The notes below the pieces were generated by a model. That model had not been told where the DNA came from. It made no database searches and was given only the letters and a program-made list of their open reading frames with translations. The translations under genes were made by a program, and so were the position numbers. Positions 35,101 through 48,254 of a DNA stretch of 60,000 nt are shown here, in pieces; the stretch's first letter is position 1; every line of letters starts with the position of its first letter. The stretch is from Bugula neritina (lineage: Eukaryota; Bryozoa; Gymnolaemata; Cheilostomatida; Bugulidae). The stretch spans positions 4,085,241-4,145,240 of the forward strand of contig OZ037768.1 of assembly GCA_964035545.1 (NCBI GenBank), written 5' to 3'.

Positions 35101-37797
35101 CAGTTTATAGTTGCTGCAAGCTAATTTTTAGTTTTAAGTTGCTTAACGCTTCAACAGCATTCTTCATTCACTTTAGAGAAATATCTTTGGTTGTTTTTAT
35201 AGAATCTTTTAAACTAGTACTTTTGTTTCAGATTAAATGTTTTCAATATTTAGAAACTGCTAGATGCATTATAGAAGCTATCAAATACTACTCTGCTGTT
35301 TAATCAGTTGTATTTATTTAGTTGTTTATAGTTTTCCGTTATTAGTGCGTGTAATGCTACTAGAGCTAAATTTACAAAAAAAGTATTGACTAACTTTTTT
35401 GGTTTCACTAAACCGCTACTGTTTACAAAGGGAGAGCTTCAATGTGGTTTGCTTTCGAAGTTATTTAATCAAAATTTGTATTGATGTTGAACTTAGGTCT
35501 TAGGCTGTATTATGAATAATTTAAATGTTTTACATTGTCAATACGCTCATATGACATCGTTTCAGCTGTCTATGGTGGAAATATACAATGAAATTATTCA
35601 AGACTTATTAACAGCTGAGTGTAACGTTGTGACTGCACAGCAAGTGGGAAACAATGTAACAATGCAAGGGCTGACAACTCACATAGTCAATACTACAGAA
35701 GATATTACTGAGTTGATGAATATGGGCATGACCAACAGGACTGTTGCTTCCACAAAGATGAATTCTGAAAGGTTAAGCAATGTTGAAACAACTTTATACT
35801 TACTGTAATTTGTACTTGCTGTACTATGTGTACCTGCTGTAGTATGTGTATTTATTGTAATATGTATTTAATTCTTACTGTAGCATGTGTACTCACTGTG
35901 ATATATACTTACTATAATATGTGTACTTACTGTAGCATGTGTACTCACTGTGATATATACTTACTTTAATATATACTTAATGTACTTACTCTAATAACAT
36001 GTGTACTTGCTGTAATATGTGTGAGCAGTTTTGCTTACCATATTTAATGTGAAACTTGTAGGCTACCTTGTTAGTTTGTTCCCTAATGTGAGTTTATATG
36101 TTGTGGGTCTATTAGGATTAATTAGTGTAGGTCAGTTGATTTCTATTGAAACATCTTTCAACTCTCTGGTGAGAATATGAAATATAAAAGGTGTAGTTTT
36201 ACACAAGTTAAAACATTGTGTTTAGCTCAAGATCTCATTTGCTCATCGTGCTGACTGTGGAGGGGCGTGACCTTACAACCCAAGTGAGAACCAAGGGAAC
36301 CTTAACACTGGTGGATCTGGCTGGTTCGGAGAGGGTGGCTAAATCTGAAGTGTCTGGGCAGCAACTCGTGGAGGCGGTAGCTATTAATAGATCTCTTTCA
36401 GCTCTTGGTCAGGTTAGTGAACCGTCAGCAGCCTGTTGTGTGAATCAAATGTATTCTGGCATCACTATCCTATTAGCTTTATTACTCAGTGAAACACTTT
36501 CCTGTATTTTTTATATTTTAAGCCAGCAAACAAAGTAATCATATGTTATCAAAAGCCAGGACTTGGGCAAACATCAAGGATGCAGTCAATGTACCAGGAT
36601 TAGCTAATGTTATTTAAAATATAATCACACAATGATGAATATCAGCTGATTTGTTTTTTGTAATGTTCTAGGAATTGCATAAAGCAAGAGACACGGCTGA
36701 GTTACCATTCCTTTTCTAACTAAACGAAATCAGCTTTTTTATATATTATAATAGGGACAATGTTATTTATTGGGGTTTTTGGCTACCAAAAGTACACCTC
36801 CCTATATTTGTTCTTTTATTAATAATTCATGTATCTTATTAAAGCTTTCAACTCCATGTTTTCGCATAGAATTGGCATGCTATGCGGGTGGGGTTTTGTA
36901 CAACTACTCCTACGGACTCACATGCCGTTTATTAATAAATATGTGAGGCTTTTCTAAGTTAGTTTCAACTTTTATTACATTACACCTATAAATTTAAATA
37001 CTGGTTTTTATTATATATATGCATATAAACGTATATAATAATAGTTTACCTATTTTATTTCATGCAACGTTTTTATGAGTATTTGAACACTTTTTAGTTC
37101 TCATTTTACTTGGTAAGCAGTCATCGTGTTGACAATGCGCTGTTGCGTTTACCCTTGTGGCCGACAATGTCTTGTTTCTCTCTGCAATTCCAACAACTAA
37201 TGAATACCCTATATGTTTTAGTCCTACTTTTTACAGGTGTTTTCAGCTTTGGGGAAATCTGCTTTGCATGTGCCGTTCAGGAATAGTAAACTCACTCAAG
37301 TTTTACAACCATCTCTCAGTGGAGATGCCAAGGTACGGGTACCTTTTTGAATCAAAAACCTTCTACTGTATTGCTGGCACATCCACCAGTAATTTATTAT
37401 AGAAATATTTTTACAGTGTGTCCAACTGCGTTTATTTATGCATTAGCTTGCGGTTGCCAATCACATGTTTCCTAATATTTACTCAAGTCAGCCAACACCT
37501 GCATTGAATTTTTCTGTCACATTTGACTATTTTTATATCCGTGTGAACTGTTTGCATTCTGAGCGGAACAGATAAATTTTCAACTTCATGAAACAATGCA
37601 GAGACCTCCAGCAATTGTTTTTGTTGGAACTCAACTTATATACTCGCAATATTCTTCAATTGTAGGCAGCATTGTTTGTGGCGGTCAGCCCTGCAGAACT
37701 GAACTTGTCTGAAACCCTCAGCACATTGACTTTTGGAAGCAATGCTAAGCAAATAGAACTTGGTAGACCTAAGAAAAACATAACTAAATCAAAATAG
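29159..37797 (+). CDS. Kinesin-14 family motor protein with C-terminal motor domain (KIFC/KIF25-like)
   Basis: Minus-end-directed kinesins of this class hydrolyse ATP to move on or crosslink microtubules. Exons: 29159-29291, 29514-29635, 30173-30274, 30417-30500, 30586-30633, 31136-31336, 32104-32310, 32413-32547, 32750-32923, 33289-33408, 34241-34414, 34884-35081, 35566-35771, 36226-36412, 37237-37332, 37666-37797. Total 2319 nt, or 772 residues. The N-terminus is Ser/Thr-rich. Two similar modules (about 101-132 and 185-220), a UBA-like helix segment (about 235-262) and a predicted coiled coil (about 285-440) lead to the neck [13 protein letters not shown] (443-455). The motor has the P-loop GQTGSGKT (524-531), switch I NSESSRSH (632-639), switch II DLAGSE (665-670) and [10 protein letters not shown]. 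Odd: the usual RxRP adenine-contact motif reads RCRR (455-458). The tail after the motor ([16 protein letters not shown]) recalls KIF25. Subfamily uncertain. Confidence 0.9.
29815..29990 (+). repeat. Degenerate ~27-bp tandem repeat in kinesin intron 2
   Basis: Four to six diverged copies of a unit like CCATTATACATAATATATT are visible before the exon at 30173. Confidence 0.6.
32588..32653 (+). repeat. 16-bp tandem repeat in kinesin intron 8
   Basis: Four near-perfect copies of ACATAGTAATGYGTAT, the first two with TGTG and the later ones with TGCG. Confidence 0.85.
33725..33893 (-). mobile_element. tRNA-derived SINE (minus strand) in kinesin intron 10
   Basis: Read on the minus strand from 33893, GGAGCAGTCACGGTCTAATG followed by GTCTGAGCACTAGCC matches a tRNA 5' half with an A-box-like D arm (about 33873-33859). 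About 45 bases on, GGGTTTGAACCCC (about 33830-33818) matches a B box/T-arm. No intact tRNA fold is needed or seen. A non-tRNA body follows to about 33725. Such tRNA-headed sequences are typical of SINEs. I could not define target-site duplications. Confidence 0.6.
35795..36035 (+). repeat. ~19-bp minisatellite in kinesin intron 13
   Basis: Imperfect units like TACTTACTGTAATATGTG, with variants CTGTAGCATGTG and CTGTGATATA, begin about 20 bases after the exon ending at 35771. Confidence 0.8.
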
Positions 37798-38406
37798 TGC
37801 CTGCAACAGCCTTTTTGAGTGTGTCCACAATTTAGCAATGCTACCTCATCTAGTTTAAAACATAGATGGCGCTAGTCGAATTCCTAATTTGCAGTATTCA
37901 CTAACTTAGTACTCAAATATTTTTTCTCAAACATATTTAAGTTTTGGTTTTGAAATTGTCAGAGCTTTTAGATCCGTCCTCTCTTATAGATATATTTATT
38001 ACATATTATATTTTTATATTGAATTTTACACTTATATAATTTTTGGGAGAAAGTTTTGAACTTCAATTTTTTTATTTTTATATAAACCTTTAAATTTTGT
38101 AATTCCTTTTACTTCTTAACATTTTGTTGCGTGCGCCACCTCAATTGAGTTATATTATACATTGCTAAGATCAAAACAGAAGTTACACCAGTTTCTTTTC
38201 TTTATTTATATACTCTTTAGTATATACACTTTACATGAAAATTAAAGTAATCAAACATAAATAGATATATCAATCAAACCTAATTATCTTGTACATAGAA
38301 ATCACATTACATATGCCAGGGCCCAGAGCTGCATCTCTCGCCTTGCTCTTTGTACAGAGTTACAAGTACCATGGATACATAGGATTGAACTAATGCTCAT
38401 CAATCT
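37798..38406. other. Convergent 3' region between the kinesin and NMT genes
   Basis: The two stop codons face each other 609 bp apart. A minus-strand AATAAA at 38206-38201 is a good NMT poly(A) signal, about 200 bases past its stop. I see no AATAAA for the kinesin before it. The first plausible plus-strand variant is ATTAAA at 38239-38244, which would make the 3'UTRs overlap. Confidence 0.6.
38201..38206 (-). terminator. Poly(A) signal of NMT
   Basis: AATAAA on the minus strand (TTTATT on plus), about 200 bases downstream of the NMT stop. Confidence 0.6.
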
Positions 38407-41400
38407 TCACTGCAGAACTAGACCAACCTGCAAAACCAGATCAGATTCACTGGCGAGTAAACAAATAAAAATATTAGAATGCTTGCTAATTGCTGCTTAA
38501 ACCAGCGAACTTCATGTATTATGAGAAAGTTGAATCATTAAATCAACAATTCCACTGTCAAAGCACATCATACCTTGTTGGAAGGCATCTGGCGACATTT
38601 CCAGTTGTAAATGTAATATTGAAGATTACCATCCCCTACTCCAAATTTAAGGTTTTCTAGAAACTCTTTGTTGTCCATCAAGTCCAATGCATTGAATACA
38701 TCAAAGCCCAGCTGCAACAGACACATACACTAGCATGCAAAAACTGCCACTCTCCCAGGCTATGAATACCTAATACTTGGGCTTTAAATCAACCAAGATA
38801 TTATCGTGCATGGTGGTGGCATTTCTAGCAAAATCAACGGAAAGAAGTTTATTGCAGAATTTGACAGCTGTCAGATTATCAGGTGGCATTCTGGTATGAC
38901 AATACAACAACATTTGAGTCCACTTGCACTTTCCTCTCTACCAACACTGATACAAGCCGATCACAACATAATATGGCTAGTCGTCAAAACGAATCAATTG
39001 TCATTCATGTAAATGCAGTAATTTCGTCCAACTGCAAGAACAACAGAGGCACATTTCCCAACATTTTTAATTACTAAAAACAGAATGATTCTGACTAAAT
39101 ATATTTTCATACACGCAAGCCAAGAATTTCAATTCATCACAACCATCATGCATTCAGTTTATGAAAGTAGAGCACACGCACCTGCTTAGCCACTATCAGA
39201 GCATCCTTCATAATCTCAGTTCTAGTTACTTTAGTTGTAGACATATAAAATGCATATGCAGCCTTTAGAATTTTGTGTGTGGGATGATGCATGACGGTAG
39301 ATGGAAGAGCGTAAAAACTAATAAAATCTGTGACTTTGCCATCCACCTACAAACAGGAAATACATTTTCCTCATACACATTTAGATGGGTGAATCAGGTT
39401 GGAAGGAGAAAAGCTAAAATCATATTCTCTAATTAATAAAAATCCTCCTACATTTATCATCTCAACCTATATTTAGAAGCTATCATTGCAAAAACAGCTC
39501 CACAACACCGACATACTGACCTCGTTCACAAATGATTCTATTATACCTTCTCTAGGCATAAACCAATGTTCAAATTCACTCTCTGTAAAGCGTGGTGATA
39601 GGTCAAACCGCCCCAAATACTAAAAAGTAAGTAACTTCACATACATAAAGGATAAATATAGAGCGAAGACTACAGGCAAATATTATGATTGAAGGGAGTG
39701 ATAACTTTTAAGAAGGAAAATAACTATAACTAGGCCAAAGTAACTTCGACATCAACTGGGAAAGCTAAGACCATTCAGCAGTGAATATCACAAGACAATT
39801 TTCTTGAGACACACTGTCCAGTTAACACAAAACAGAGAGGGGAAGTGCACCTCGTTGACTAGTTGGAAAGTGACATTCAAATCTTCTTTACAAAACTTCC
39901 TGAAGCCGGGCAGCTGCGGTGTCTCGGGGAGACGGTACAATTTCAAGGTCCTCTGCATGGTCATGTTACGACCGAGATGCGAAAACTTCACTTCAATCAG
40001 CTTCTTCGGATTCAAAGATCGATGCCAGTATCTAGATAAAAAATGCAACTTTGTTATGACACTAAATTGCGTAATCGTATACTGTATACGTTTGTCTGAA
40101 TAAATACATTAAACAAAGTAAATCATCGCAAATTCACCAAGTGAGCATTCCTCAACCTGACTCACCTGCAGCTGGCCACTGGGCGAGGCAGAACAACGCC
40201 GGCCGTGTAGACTGCCTGGAACAGACCTTTACAGTTGACTCTACGCGTTATCTCTCTAATCAGAACTGGAGCTACACGTTTTGATCGAAGCTTTTTATGT
40301 ACACAAAGGAAGTTTATTTCTACCATTTTCTTGCGCCTACAAAAAGAGACAAACCAATCGCATGAACAACTGCTAGGGGAAGTTTCGAACACTCTAACAT
40401 CACACAGAGTAATAGAGACACGTACTTATCATATATCTGTATGTGAGCAGGAATAGCTGATATAAATCCAACCAACTTCTTGCTCTTACTGACTCTTACA
40501 CCAACATGCCACTCCTTCTCCCAGCCTGGGGGCTGCAGAGCCCTGCAACAAAATCAGTTGTAGTTAGAGTAGAGTCCAGATATGACAGTTGATACAGCTG
40601 GCCTGTGTCACATCATGAATACACTTTGATAGGAGGTTAATTCAATAATGAATATAATTATCAATCGAAAAGAGACTATAGTTTCCAACACGGTTTAATT
40701 GTACTTCACAAAGTACCAGCTCAAATCCATCTAAATTTCATACTAGACATGGCAGTGAAACAGGTATAAACTATCAAACTTGACTTAAAGTATCTTCATA
40801 CAGTCACACACTAGAGTGACTAGAGTGACTGACCATTTCAAGAAGTTGGGAGAATAATCAAATCTGAACATGTTGTCGTCATCCTCCACGTAATTCTCAT
40901 TCAATAAAGTGTAGAGCTCCTCCAGCTGCAGAACACAAACAGACAAAAGTTGCAAGACTCATCTATGAAACCCTAACCAACAACGCAACTCACTACACAA
41001 GGTCTTTTACAGTTTATGACAGCATGTGGGGGCGGCAGCTGACCTGAGCAACTTGAGTGATGTCCAGGGTATTCCACTCAAAGCCTTGCGGCAAGTTCAA
41101 GGACTCCTGGCGGATCTTATCTTGAGATTTGTCTTCTTCTATAGCACAGTTGGCGTCGCCGGGCGTCTCATCTACACAGAAGCAGAATCAGATAATCCAT
41201 CAGACATTTTCCTGGGAACACCACTGGCTAATTAACTTATAGAAACATAGGATAAAAAAGATAACACACCAAATCCAAGAACCGGCTGAGTTTCCCAGAA
41301 CTGATAGCGTCTTTTGGAAGCATCTTCAAGAGACTTAGGTGTAGAGGCCACACTAGCTAGCTGCAGCTGCTGCAAGTGTCTCCCGACTGCCTCAATTGAC

Positions 41401-43564
41401 TTTTGAACTGGTGCCAGGTTATGAGACGCTGAACTCTGTATGAATCAATTAAGATGAAATAATAATAGCTTCAAGACAAAAAATTATCGGTTGCCATGCA
41501 ACCATTAGCAGGTGTACTATTACATTGTTTAAAGCACAACATTTTTTCCAACAAAAAAATTCCAAACGCTCTTCCCCTCCCAACACAACAAACAATGCCT
41601 GCAGCCACATGCCTTGCAACTATGCACTGCAAAAAGCTGCACTAAAGTTACAAAGTTATGAAGAAGCAGCTGGTTCTGTAAGTAGAATGAACAGACTACC
41701 GGTACAAGTTGATCTGGTTAAGATAGTAGAGTACTAGAAGAATACAGAAATTCCCCCCCCCCCCCCAGACTAACAGTGACCAGCCAATCACCTGTTCCTG
41801 AGATGATTGCTGACTAGTAGAGGGTTCAGGAGACTCCACATCTTTAGTATCAATACTACTTTTAGCTGCCATCGCATTCTCTTTTGCAGGTGCGCTGTCT
41901 TCAGAATCACTAGTATTGACCGGAAGATCCCGTTGCTGTTTCCGTTTGTGTTTCTTATGCGTCTTTTTGTGTCGACCTGCGGCTAAGCTACTACAATAAT
42001 AAGAGAACAAAACTCCATGCAGATTCTTTCATTCACACTAATTTAGATAAACTTACGGCCTAAAAATAAACAGTGGCAATAGTTTACTAATGCTAAAACC
42101 AATAGAATGTAGACTTAGAAACTTATGATAAAAACCACAGCTTACACTATCATAAAATTTTTTTTCCAAAAATCGAATGCTGAAGCATAATATATAACTT
42201 TAGCAAAGATATATCATTTGAGAATTTGTTAATTTAAACATTAAAAACGCTGATTGATACCAACTCATACACCAACTTGTGTTAATTTACAACACTGTGC
42301 ACATTTGGCCAATCAGCATTTGTAAAATAATTTAGCCAAGAATAGCGACAGTGTGAAATGGAATGTTTCATTAAGATTTAGAGGCAAAATTATTTATGGA
42401 TTATCGAATCTATCGAAACTAATACTCTCACAACAAATTTATCAAAAAAAGTTAAAATTAACTGTAACATACAAAACATTACAATGTTTCTATGAATGCC
42501 AATTGCATTTTATTTATTCATAAAATAAGTTGTGTGCATGTCAATGCTATTTGTCAATTCAATGTTCGCTATATCCAACTATTCCATGTAAAGCACGCAT
42601 TAGCATCAAATAGTAAGCAAACTTTGATATGCACGTCGAACGAAATTGATCTGCATGAATTGATGATTGATGGTTATCAAAACTAACTATCAAAGTTATT
42701 ACCACAGTTAAATTAAAGATCACTTTGAAGTTGAACTACAAGTATTAGTTGTAGTTATTTAGCACCTCAAATCTCTATAATTGTTTTTGAATTCGGGCAT
42801 TGCAGTTCCTCGAATTCATTATTACTATTAGAGTATTAGTATTACTATTAGAAATATAAAAATAACCCTAATCACTATGAGTATCAGTAAGACTATGAGT
42901 ATCAGTATGACTATGAGTATGACTAAGTCTAATGATCATGATGTGATCTAAATAATTACTAAAACTAAAAGGGGCACTCACTCTCAGCCTCGCGCTCACA
43001 GTCACTTCAAGTTTATCACACTGACTATTACTGCATTATTATAAGTGTAGGTGTATAACTATTGCTAATCTAAATCTTTAAGTTAACTTGAAGTAAATAA
43101 TTTAAAGTGTATCACAATTTAAATTTAAATTACTGAAAGTGAATTAGAATTATCGTATAACTATAACATTAACTATAAGTCACTATAACATATTGATAAA
43201 TAACGGTAACTAATTTGTAGTTTCACTAAAATTTAAAGTTAACTAAAGCTTAATACTTAATAGTTGACCCAATATGAATATTAATTTATGAACCCATAAT
43301 GATATTGATAAAGATAACTGCAAGGCCAGGGGCAGGGCAACTGGGGAAGTGCTGGGCCTGGTGCAGGACTCACGCCCACGGAGATCTCCCTTTTAACATC
43401 TGCTAAATCATGAAAAATTGAAATTTGATAACACGGCCACTTTAATCAAATTTATACCCATCGAGAGATGTTTCGTCTTCTTCCGCATCAGCATCGTCTC
43501 CAGCAGAGACACTGTTATTTTCATCTGATATTCCCATTTCAGCAAGAGAATCTGCATCAGCCAT
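38407..43564 (-). CDS. NMT: Glycylpeptide N-tetradecanoyltransferase (N-myristoyltransferase)
   Basis: The enzyme transfers myristate from myristoyl-CoA to N-terminal glycines of proteins, largely at the ribosome. Exons on the minus strand: 43564-43458, 41990-41792, 41435-41270, 41171-41044, 40925-40834, 40542-40426, 40336-40166, 40031-39851, 39619-39521, 39346-39182, 38711-38574, 38427-38407. Total 1584 nt, or 527 residues (human NMT1 and NMT2 are just under 500). The N-terminus is acidic (1-35), then carries a Lys/His/Arg block (42-56) like the ribosome-targeting region of metazoan NMTs, then a Ser/acidic linker. Both NMT signatures are intact: EINFLCVHK (276-284) and KFGVGDG (497-503). The protein ends exactly in LVLQ, the C-terminus whose carboxylate acts as catalytic base. 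The start codon context AAACATGG is strong. The first intron (1.5 kb) holds simple repeats and a GC-rich patch. Confidence 0.97.
41753..41766 (+). repeat. C14 homopolymer in NMT intron 2
   Basis: A run of 14 C about 26 bases from the donor of the exon ending at 41792 (G14 on the transcribed strand). A G-run there could act as an intronic splicing enhancer; likely length-variable. Confidence 0.9.
42820..42950. repeat. Degenerate simple sequence in NMT intron 1
   Basis: TTACTATTAGAGTATTAGTATT words pass into units like GACTATGAGTATCAGTAT repeated about four times. Confidence 0.75.
43318..43392. other. GC-rich patch within AT-rich NMT intron 1
   Basis: About 75 bases rich in CAGGGGC, CTGGGCCTGG and CACGCCCACGG words, in an intron otherwise strongly AT. 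It ends 65 bases from the first coding exon. On the gene strand it reads into a CCTTGCAG acceptor-like end. No tRNA-like boxes or known protein are seen. Confidence 0.5.
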
Positions 43565-46500
43565 GTTTTTCTTTTCGTATCCGCTGAACTTTGACGGGCC
43601 AGCGGCTCGGTTTACAATTCCATGTTATTGTAACGTAAGCTGCATTCGGTTAAAATTTATTCCTTAACTCGGACTAGTGGAAGCATGTAAAACCGACGGA
43701 AATCGAATTGTGAACGATAATTTGTACGCTGAAAAGATAACTCCTACTAGTTGTAATTTGATGGCACTAGCAATATAATAAATTTTTTGAGTGGAAAAAT
43801 TACTGTATATTCTATAGCTGTTTTTATTGACTTAATTAGAAGATGCATACTCTTTATAGTGCAAACTAAAATTTAACTTTTTGTGACAATAATTAATGTT
43901 CAGGCATACTTTGTTTTTCAAATAATATAGTTTATAATGCTTTACTTCAAAATGTCAAATGTAAAGTCAATCAAATTATTACCTACATTAACGTTGAACG
44001 CACAGAAAATTTTCAAAACTCGAAAATTTATATTGGAAAGCTAAATTATTTTAGTAAATTTTGCAAACTTTAATATTTGATCTTTTGCTTTGACTTACTA
44101 GTTTTAATTATGGCATAGTTTTAGTTACCATTATAAAAAAGTTGACAAATTTAAAGTTTTAACAGCATTTTTACATATTTAATCCAAACAATGACTTTTG
44201 TTTACAACTCCCTCTGAATAAATTAGAAATGCTGAGTTTACTATTACATAATATATATGTTTAATTATAGAAATTATGATTGTCCACGAAATACTGCTAA
44301 AACGAGGTCATGGAAAAACATGGTTGATGAAGGTCAACATCTTTTATTACTTCCTTTGGAAACTAGGTGCTGATTGTTTTGAAATTATCTTTTTATTTCA
44401 CACCCTCAAATATATGCTGTTTTATCACACAAAGTTCAAGGATAGTTATATATAGCATATATTCTTCACAAATGTATCTGGGCTTTTTCTAAAGTTTTGA
44501 TAATTTATGTTTTTAGGAAAGCATATAATTATTACTAAACCAAACTAGTTAAATAACTGCATTTTTAGTTTTCCGATTTAGATGCATAGTTCAAGTTTTC
44601 TGATGAAATTTCTATGTTAGTTGAGAATAATGGTTTCACATATGCTCACTTATAGATGTTTTAATATAATTTCTATCACAATATTAAGTTTTCAAACAGT
44701 ATAAAATACTTCACATCTGAGTTGCTAACAAAACTGTAATACTACCATAACTTACGCAACGTTTGATCTTATTAATGGTCAGCGAAAGGAAATATATATA
44801 TTCTTGATATTGCAAACAACAAATTTGTATTATAACTTAATTTTAGTAAATAAGCTGTTAATTTTGTTGCAAATTGAAATATGAGTTGCAGTAACTCTAT
44901 TACACTTGTTCATACTTTTTAACATTTGCAATTAAAAATAAATCTCTTTCATTTAATTTTTAAACTTATAGAATATTTATATTGAAGCAAATTTTTTATC
45001 GTGCAATGTAGTTTCTAGTAATTAAATTTCTTATTAGTTGTTGTTGGAAATGTGTAGCTCCACTGTGTACAGACACTATAATATAACACAATGTTACTAA
45101 ATATATGTCTTTTTATTGTTCAATCATACATGCAGTAGCAATAGTATCTCATGTGTTGATATGGGAGGTTTGCATTTAAAATTCTTTTTCTCCACTACTA
45201 GTGATTATATTTTGACATGTTGGCAAGAAGACAGAGAAAATGTGTACATGTGTAAACCAAGGGAGTAGCACAGTGAAAACTAATATATATGTGAATATAA
45301 TCACCTTTGCCTGTCTGAATTTACTGACAGACAAAATTAATGGTTTGGCAAAAAATGAATAGTAGAAAATATATTTTGCATTTTGTTACATATATCACAG
45401 GTTTTAAAATCAATGAGTATTTATATTATAAAACATGAATTAATGGCGCTATACTAAATTGTTTTGCTCACGTCATGCGGTTAAATTTACATGCTAGTAG
45501 CGTGTGGGTGGTAGATGATTACTTTCTCTTTTATAATCCGCCATGTTATAATCTGACAGATTGCATTTATTGTTTCAGAGAATTACCTGAGTCATTCATA
45601 AATTAGCTATTGACAACAGGCTGTCTGCAAGTCAAACCTTGCATAGAACTTGTTTCGCAATGTCTTCCTCGTTCTGAAATGACACTGATTGGTGAAGCCA
45701 TTCTCTAGATTTGCCAATAAGTGGCTTTCACCTGTTTCTATTATTCATCTCAGTCTCCCTGTATGCATGTATCTTCGCTGTACTAGTCTCTTTAGAGTAT
45801 TTCTCTTTGTGTAACTTTTCCTTTAATTACTCTATTTTCATGAGGTATCTTTGAAAACACTTTTGTTTAAACACATTAATGTCATAGACATACCCAACTT
45901 TGGAAACATACCATCTTGCATGTACACTATTATATGCACCACCATTCATTTTAGGAACCAAAAAACTACCTCAAGGTTTAATTTCATGTCAGTAGCCATT
46001 AAATTTCATGAAAAATATTCTCTTTTCACTTTATGATTGAGTTCTGCTGAGAATTATTTGCATATTGATGTTGATTGCTTGAAATCTTCAATTGTTTGTT
46101 TAAACTGTCTGTATATAATTTAATTACATTGAATCAATTTTTACCAAATGCAGTATGCTACTCAATAGCGTCATGTAAAAAACTAAAATTGATATTTTAA
46201 AAAACAATTTGTTAAAAGACATTTACTGACTGACTTTATAATTTAAGTGATGGCAAATACAAACATCTCATGGGTTTGGCACCAACTGTAATGATGCTAA
46301 TGAGATTGGTTTTGGCAGAAAGAGAGATGGAGCGAGTCATAGCAGCTATTCTGGAAGTAGGTGTGGGATTGCAGAAGGATGTGCGAATGATGTATGACTG
46401 TGAAAATGCCAGTCACGTATTCAACATCATGGCAAGACTAATTCTTTACAATCTTTAATTGAATTGATGATCCTACCAGATCTGCGTTATAGCAGAAACA

Positions 46501-47359
46501 CGGGAATCACATTGTTGTAATTCTGTATTTTTTGCATGCATATGTCTGCATGCCATCCAAAGTAGAACAAAAATATTTTTTAATGCAGCTGGAGTGTTAG
46601 TGTTTTTGTATCCCATATACATGTGCATGTAAGAAATAATTTAAGATTACTCTAATGTTTACATACATACATCTATTATTTTGTTGTTCATCTGTATATC
46701 TTTCACTAATTCATGGCAGTTGTCATATTGAAATAAAGTTCAAACCTAAGTAAATAAGTTTGCTCAATTAAATGGCATGAATTGGACTATCAAAAATGTT
46801 GCAAAGTTTTTAAAATGTAGAACTTTTTGGGAAAGTTTTAAAAGCTAAGACTATCACTTTATTAGATAATGATAAAGTCATATTCATGAAGGGTTGTTAG
46901 AGCTCAATGGTCCAGTTTTAAAATCTTTTTAAATTTATTAAGATACATGTACCATCTTAACATTAGACCATTTGATTGCTTGAAGACATTGCTTATCAAT
47001 GTGGTAGATGATAATAGTTTCGCTTGCACTAGTGGTCAAACTTTGTGGTAGTGCTCACACATTATATGTATATGGTGTAGAGACTTGCAACATTTTTTGT
47101 AAAGGGAAAACTATGGAACAACTTTCATAAGTTGTCATCGGAAAAATTTTAAAACTTTATTCTGTGACAATATGAAATTTTGTTATTATTTTATTTCCTT
47201 TTGTATTATTTTGCTTAGTAGGCCTAATTATTTTTCACTGATTAACTAGAAGCCAACTTAAATTTCTAAAATGAATTTTGCTATTGCAACTCCCTAACAT
47301 TGTAAAATTAAACCATGCAGATTTATAATAATATGTGATGTGTTAGTTGCTACGGTAAG

Positions 47360-47374
47360 CCCCCCCCCCCCCCC
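47360..47374 (+). repeat. C15 homopolymer
   Basis: Fifteen C in a row, followed 130 bases later by a run of ten G at 47505-47514. The two runs could pair as inverted arms. Confidence 0.9.
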
Positions 47375-48172
47375 ATTAACTTCCTTGGTACAGTTATATA
47401 CATTATCATTGCATTGAGTTGATTATTTTTGCAATGTTATAGGCGCAATAACTTGAATTGTTCTGTAAGCAACTTCGAGTTGGGGGCGAATGAGTGCAGC
47501 AGTTGGGGGGGGGGTTCTCAGGTGTAGAGCTGGGTATAGCCCAAATTTAATTTCAAAAACACTAACCCACTGTACTAAATCACCCCTAACATGGAGCTGC
47601 TTATAGAACAATATTTCAATAACTGCATAAGCATAATATATTCCTAAAGAATAAAATCTAGTATGTGCAGCTAGCGGTATGTTACTAATATAATATAATG
47701 CAGTATCTGATTAAAAATTATATTAAACTATCAGAAGAAGTATGCCCGTGTATTGTAGCTTAAAACATTGTGTTTTATAATTTGGCTAGTAACTGGAATT
47801 ATATTCTTTTAACTCAGTATTTTTTTTAAAAATATACAGTAACATTATGAAATGTTAGCTATGTAAATACACAGTAACTTTTTGTTTATCTGTATATGCG
47901 ACAGCTTAACAATCAACATTATTTAATAATATTGATTTAGCAGTTCATGACGTGCACCTGTCGCCATTACAACAGATTGCAGGGAAAAAGATTAAACATG
48001 ATTATTATTATATTCATTATTGAAATTGACATTTAATAATAAATATGTAATGATAAATATGTAATGCCCATTTCACAGAACCACTTCTTCAATACATATT
48101 TCTCTTACTTTACCTCTGCACTAAAGCTTACACATGTAGCGTCAAAACAGAGCAAAGTATATGGTAGTACCT

Positions 48173-48174
<2 letters not shown>

Positions 48175-48252
<78 letters not shown>
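48175..48252. repeat. (AT)39 microsatellite
   Basis: An uninterrupted 78-base AT dinucleotide tract. The Tyr-Ile frame across it is not a protein. Confidence 0.98.

Positions 48253-48254
<2 letters not shown>

Noticed and set aside
46270-46458. 62-codon plus-strand ORF (MGLAPTVMMLMRL...)
   Set aside because: Composition is coding-like, but there is no family match, no partner exons and no promoter; kept only as a remark in the gap description.
47423-47611. Possible second tRNA-derived SINE on the minus strand (TAGTACAGTGGGTTAGTG resembles an A box)
   Set aside because: No B box of acceptable match at the expected distance; too weak to call.
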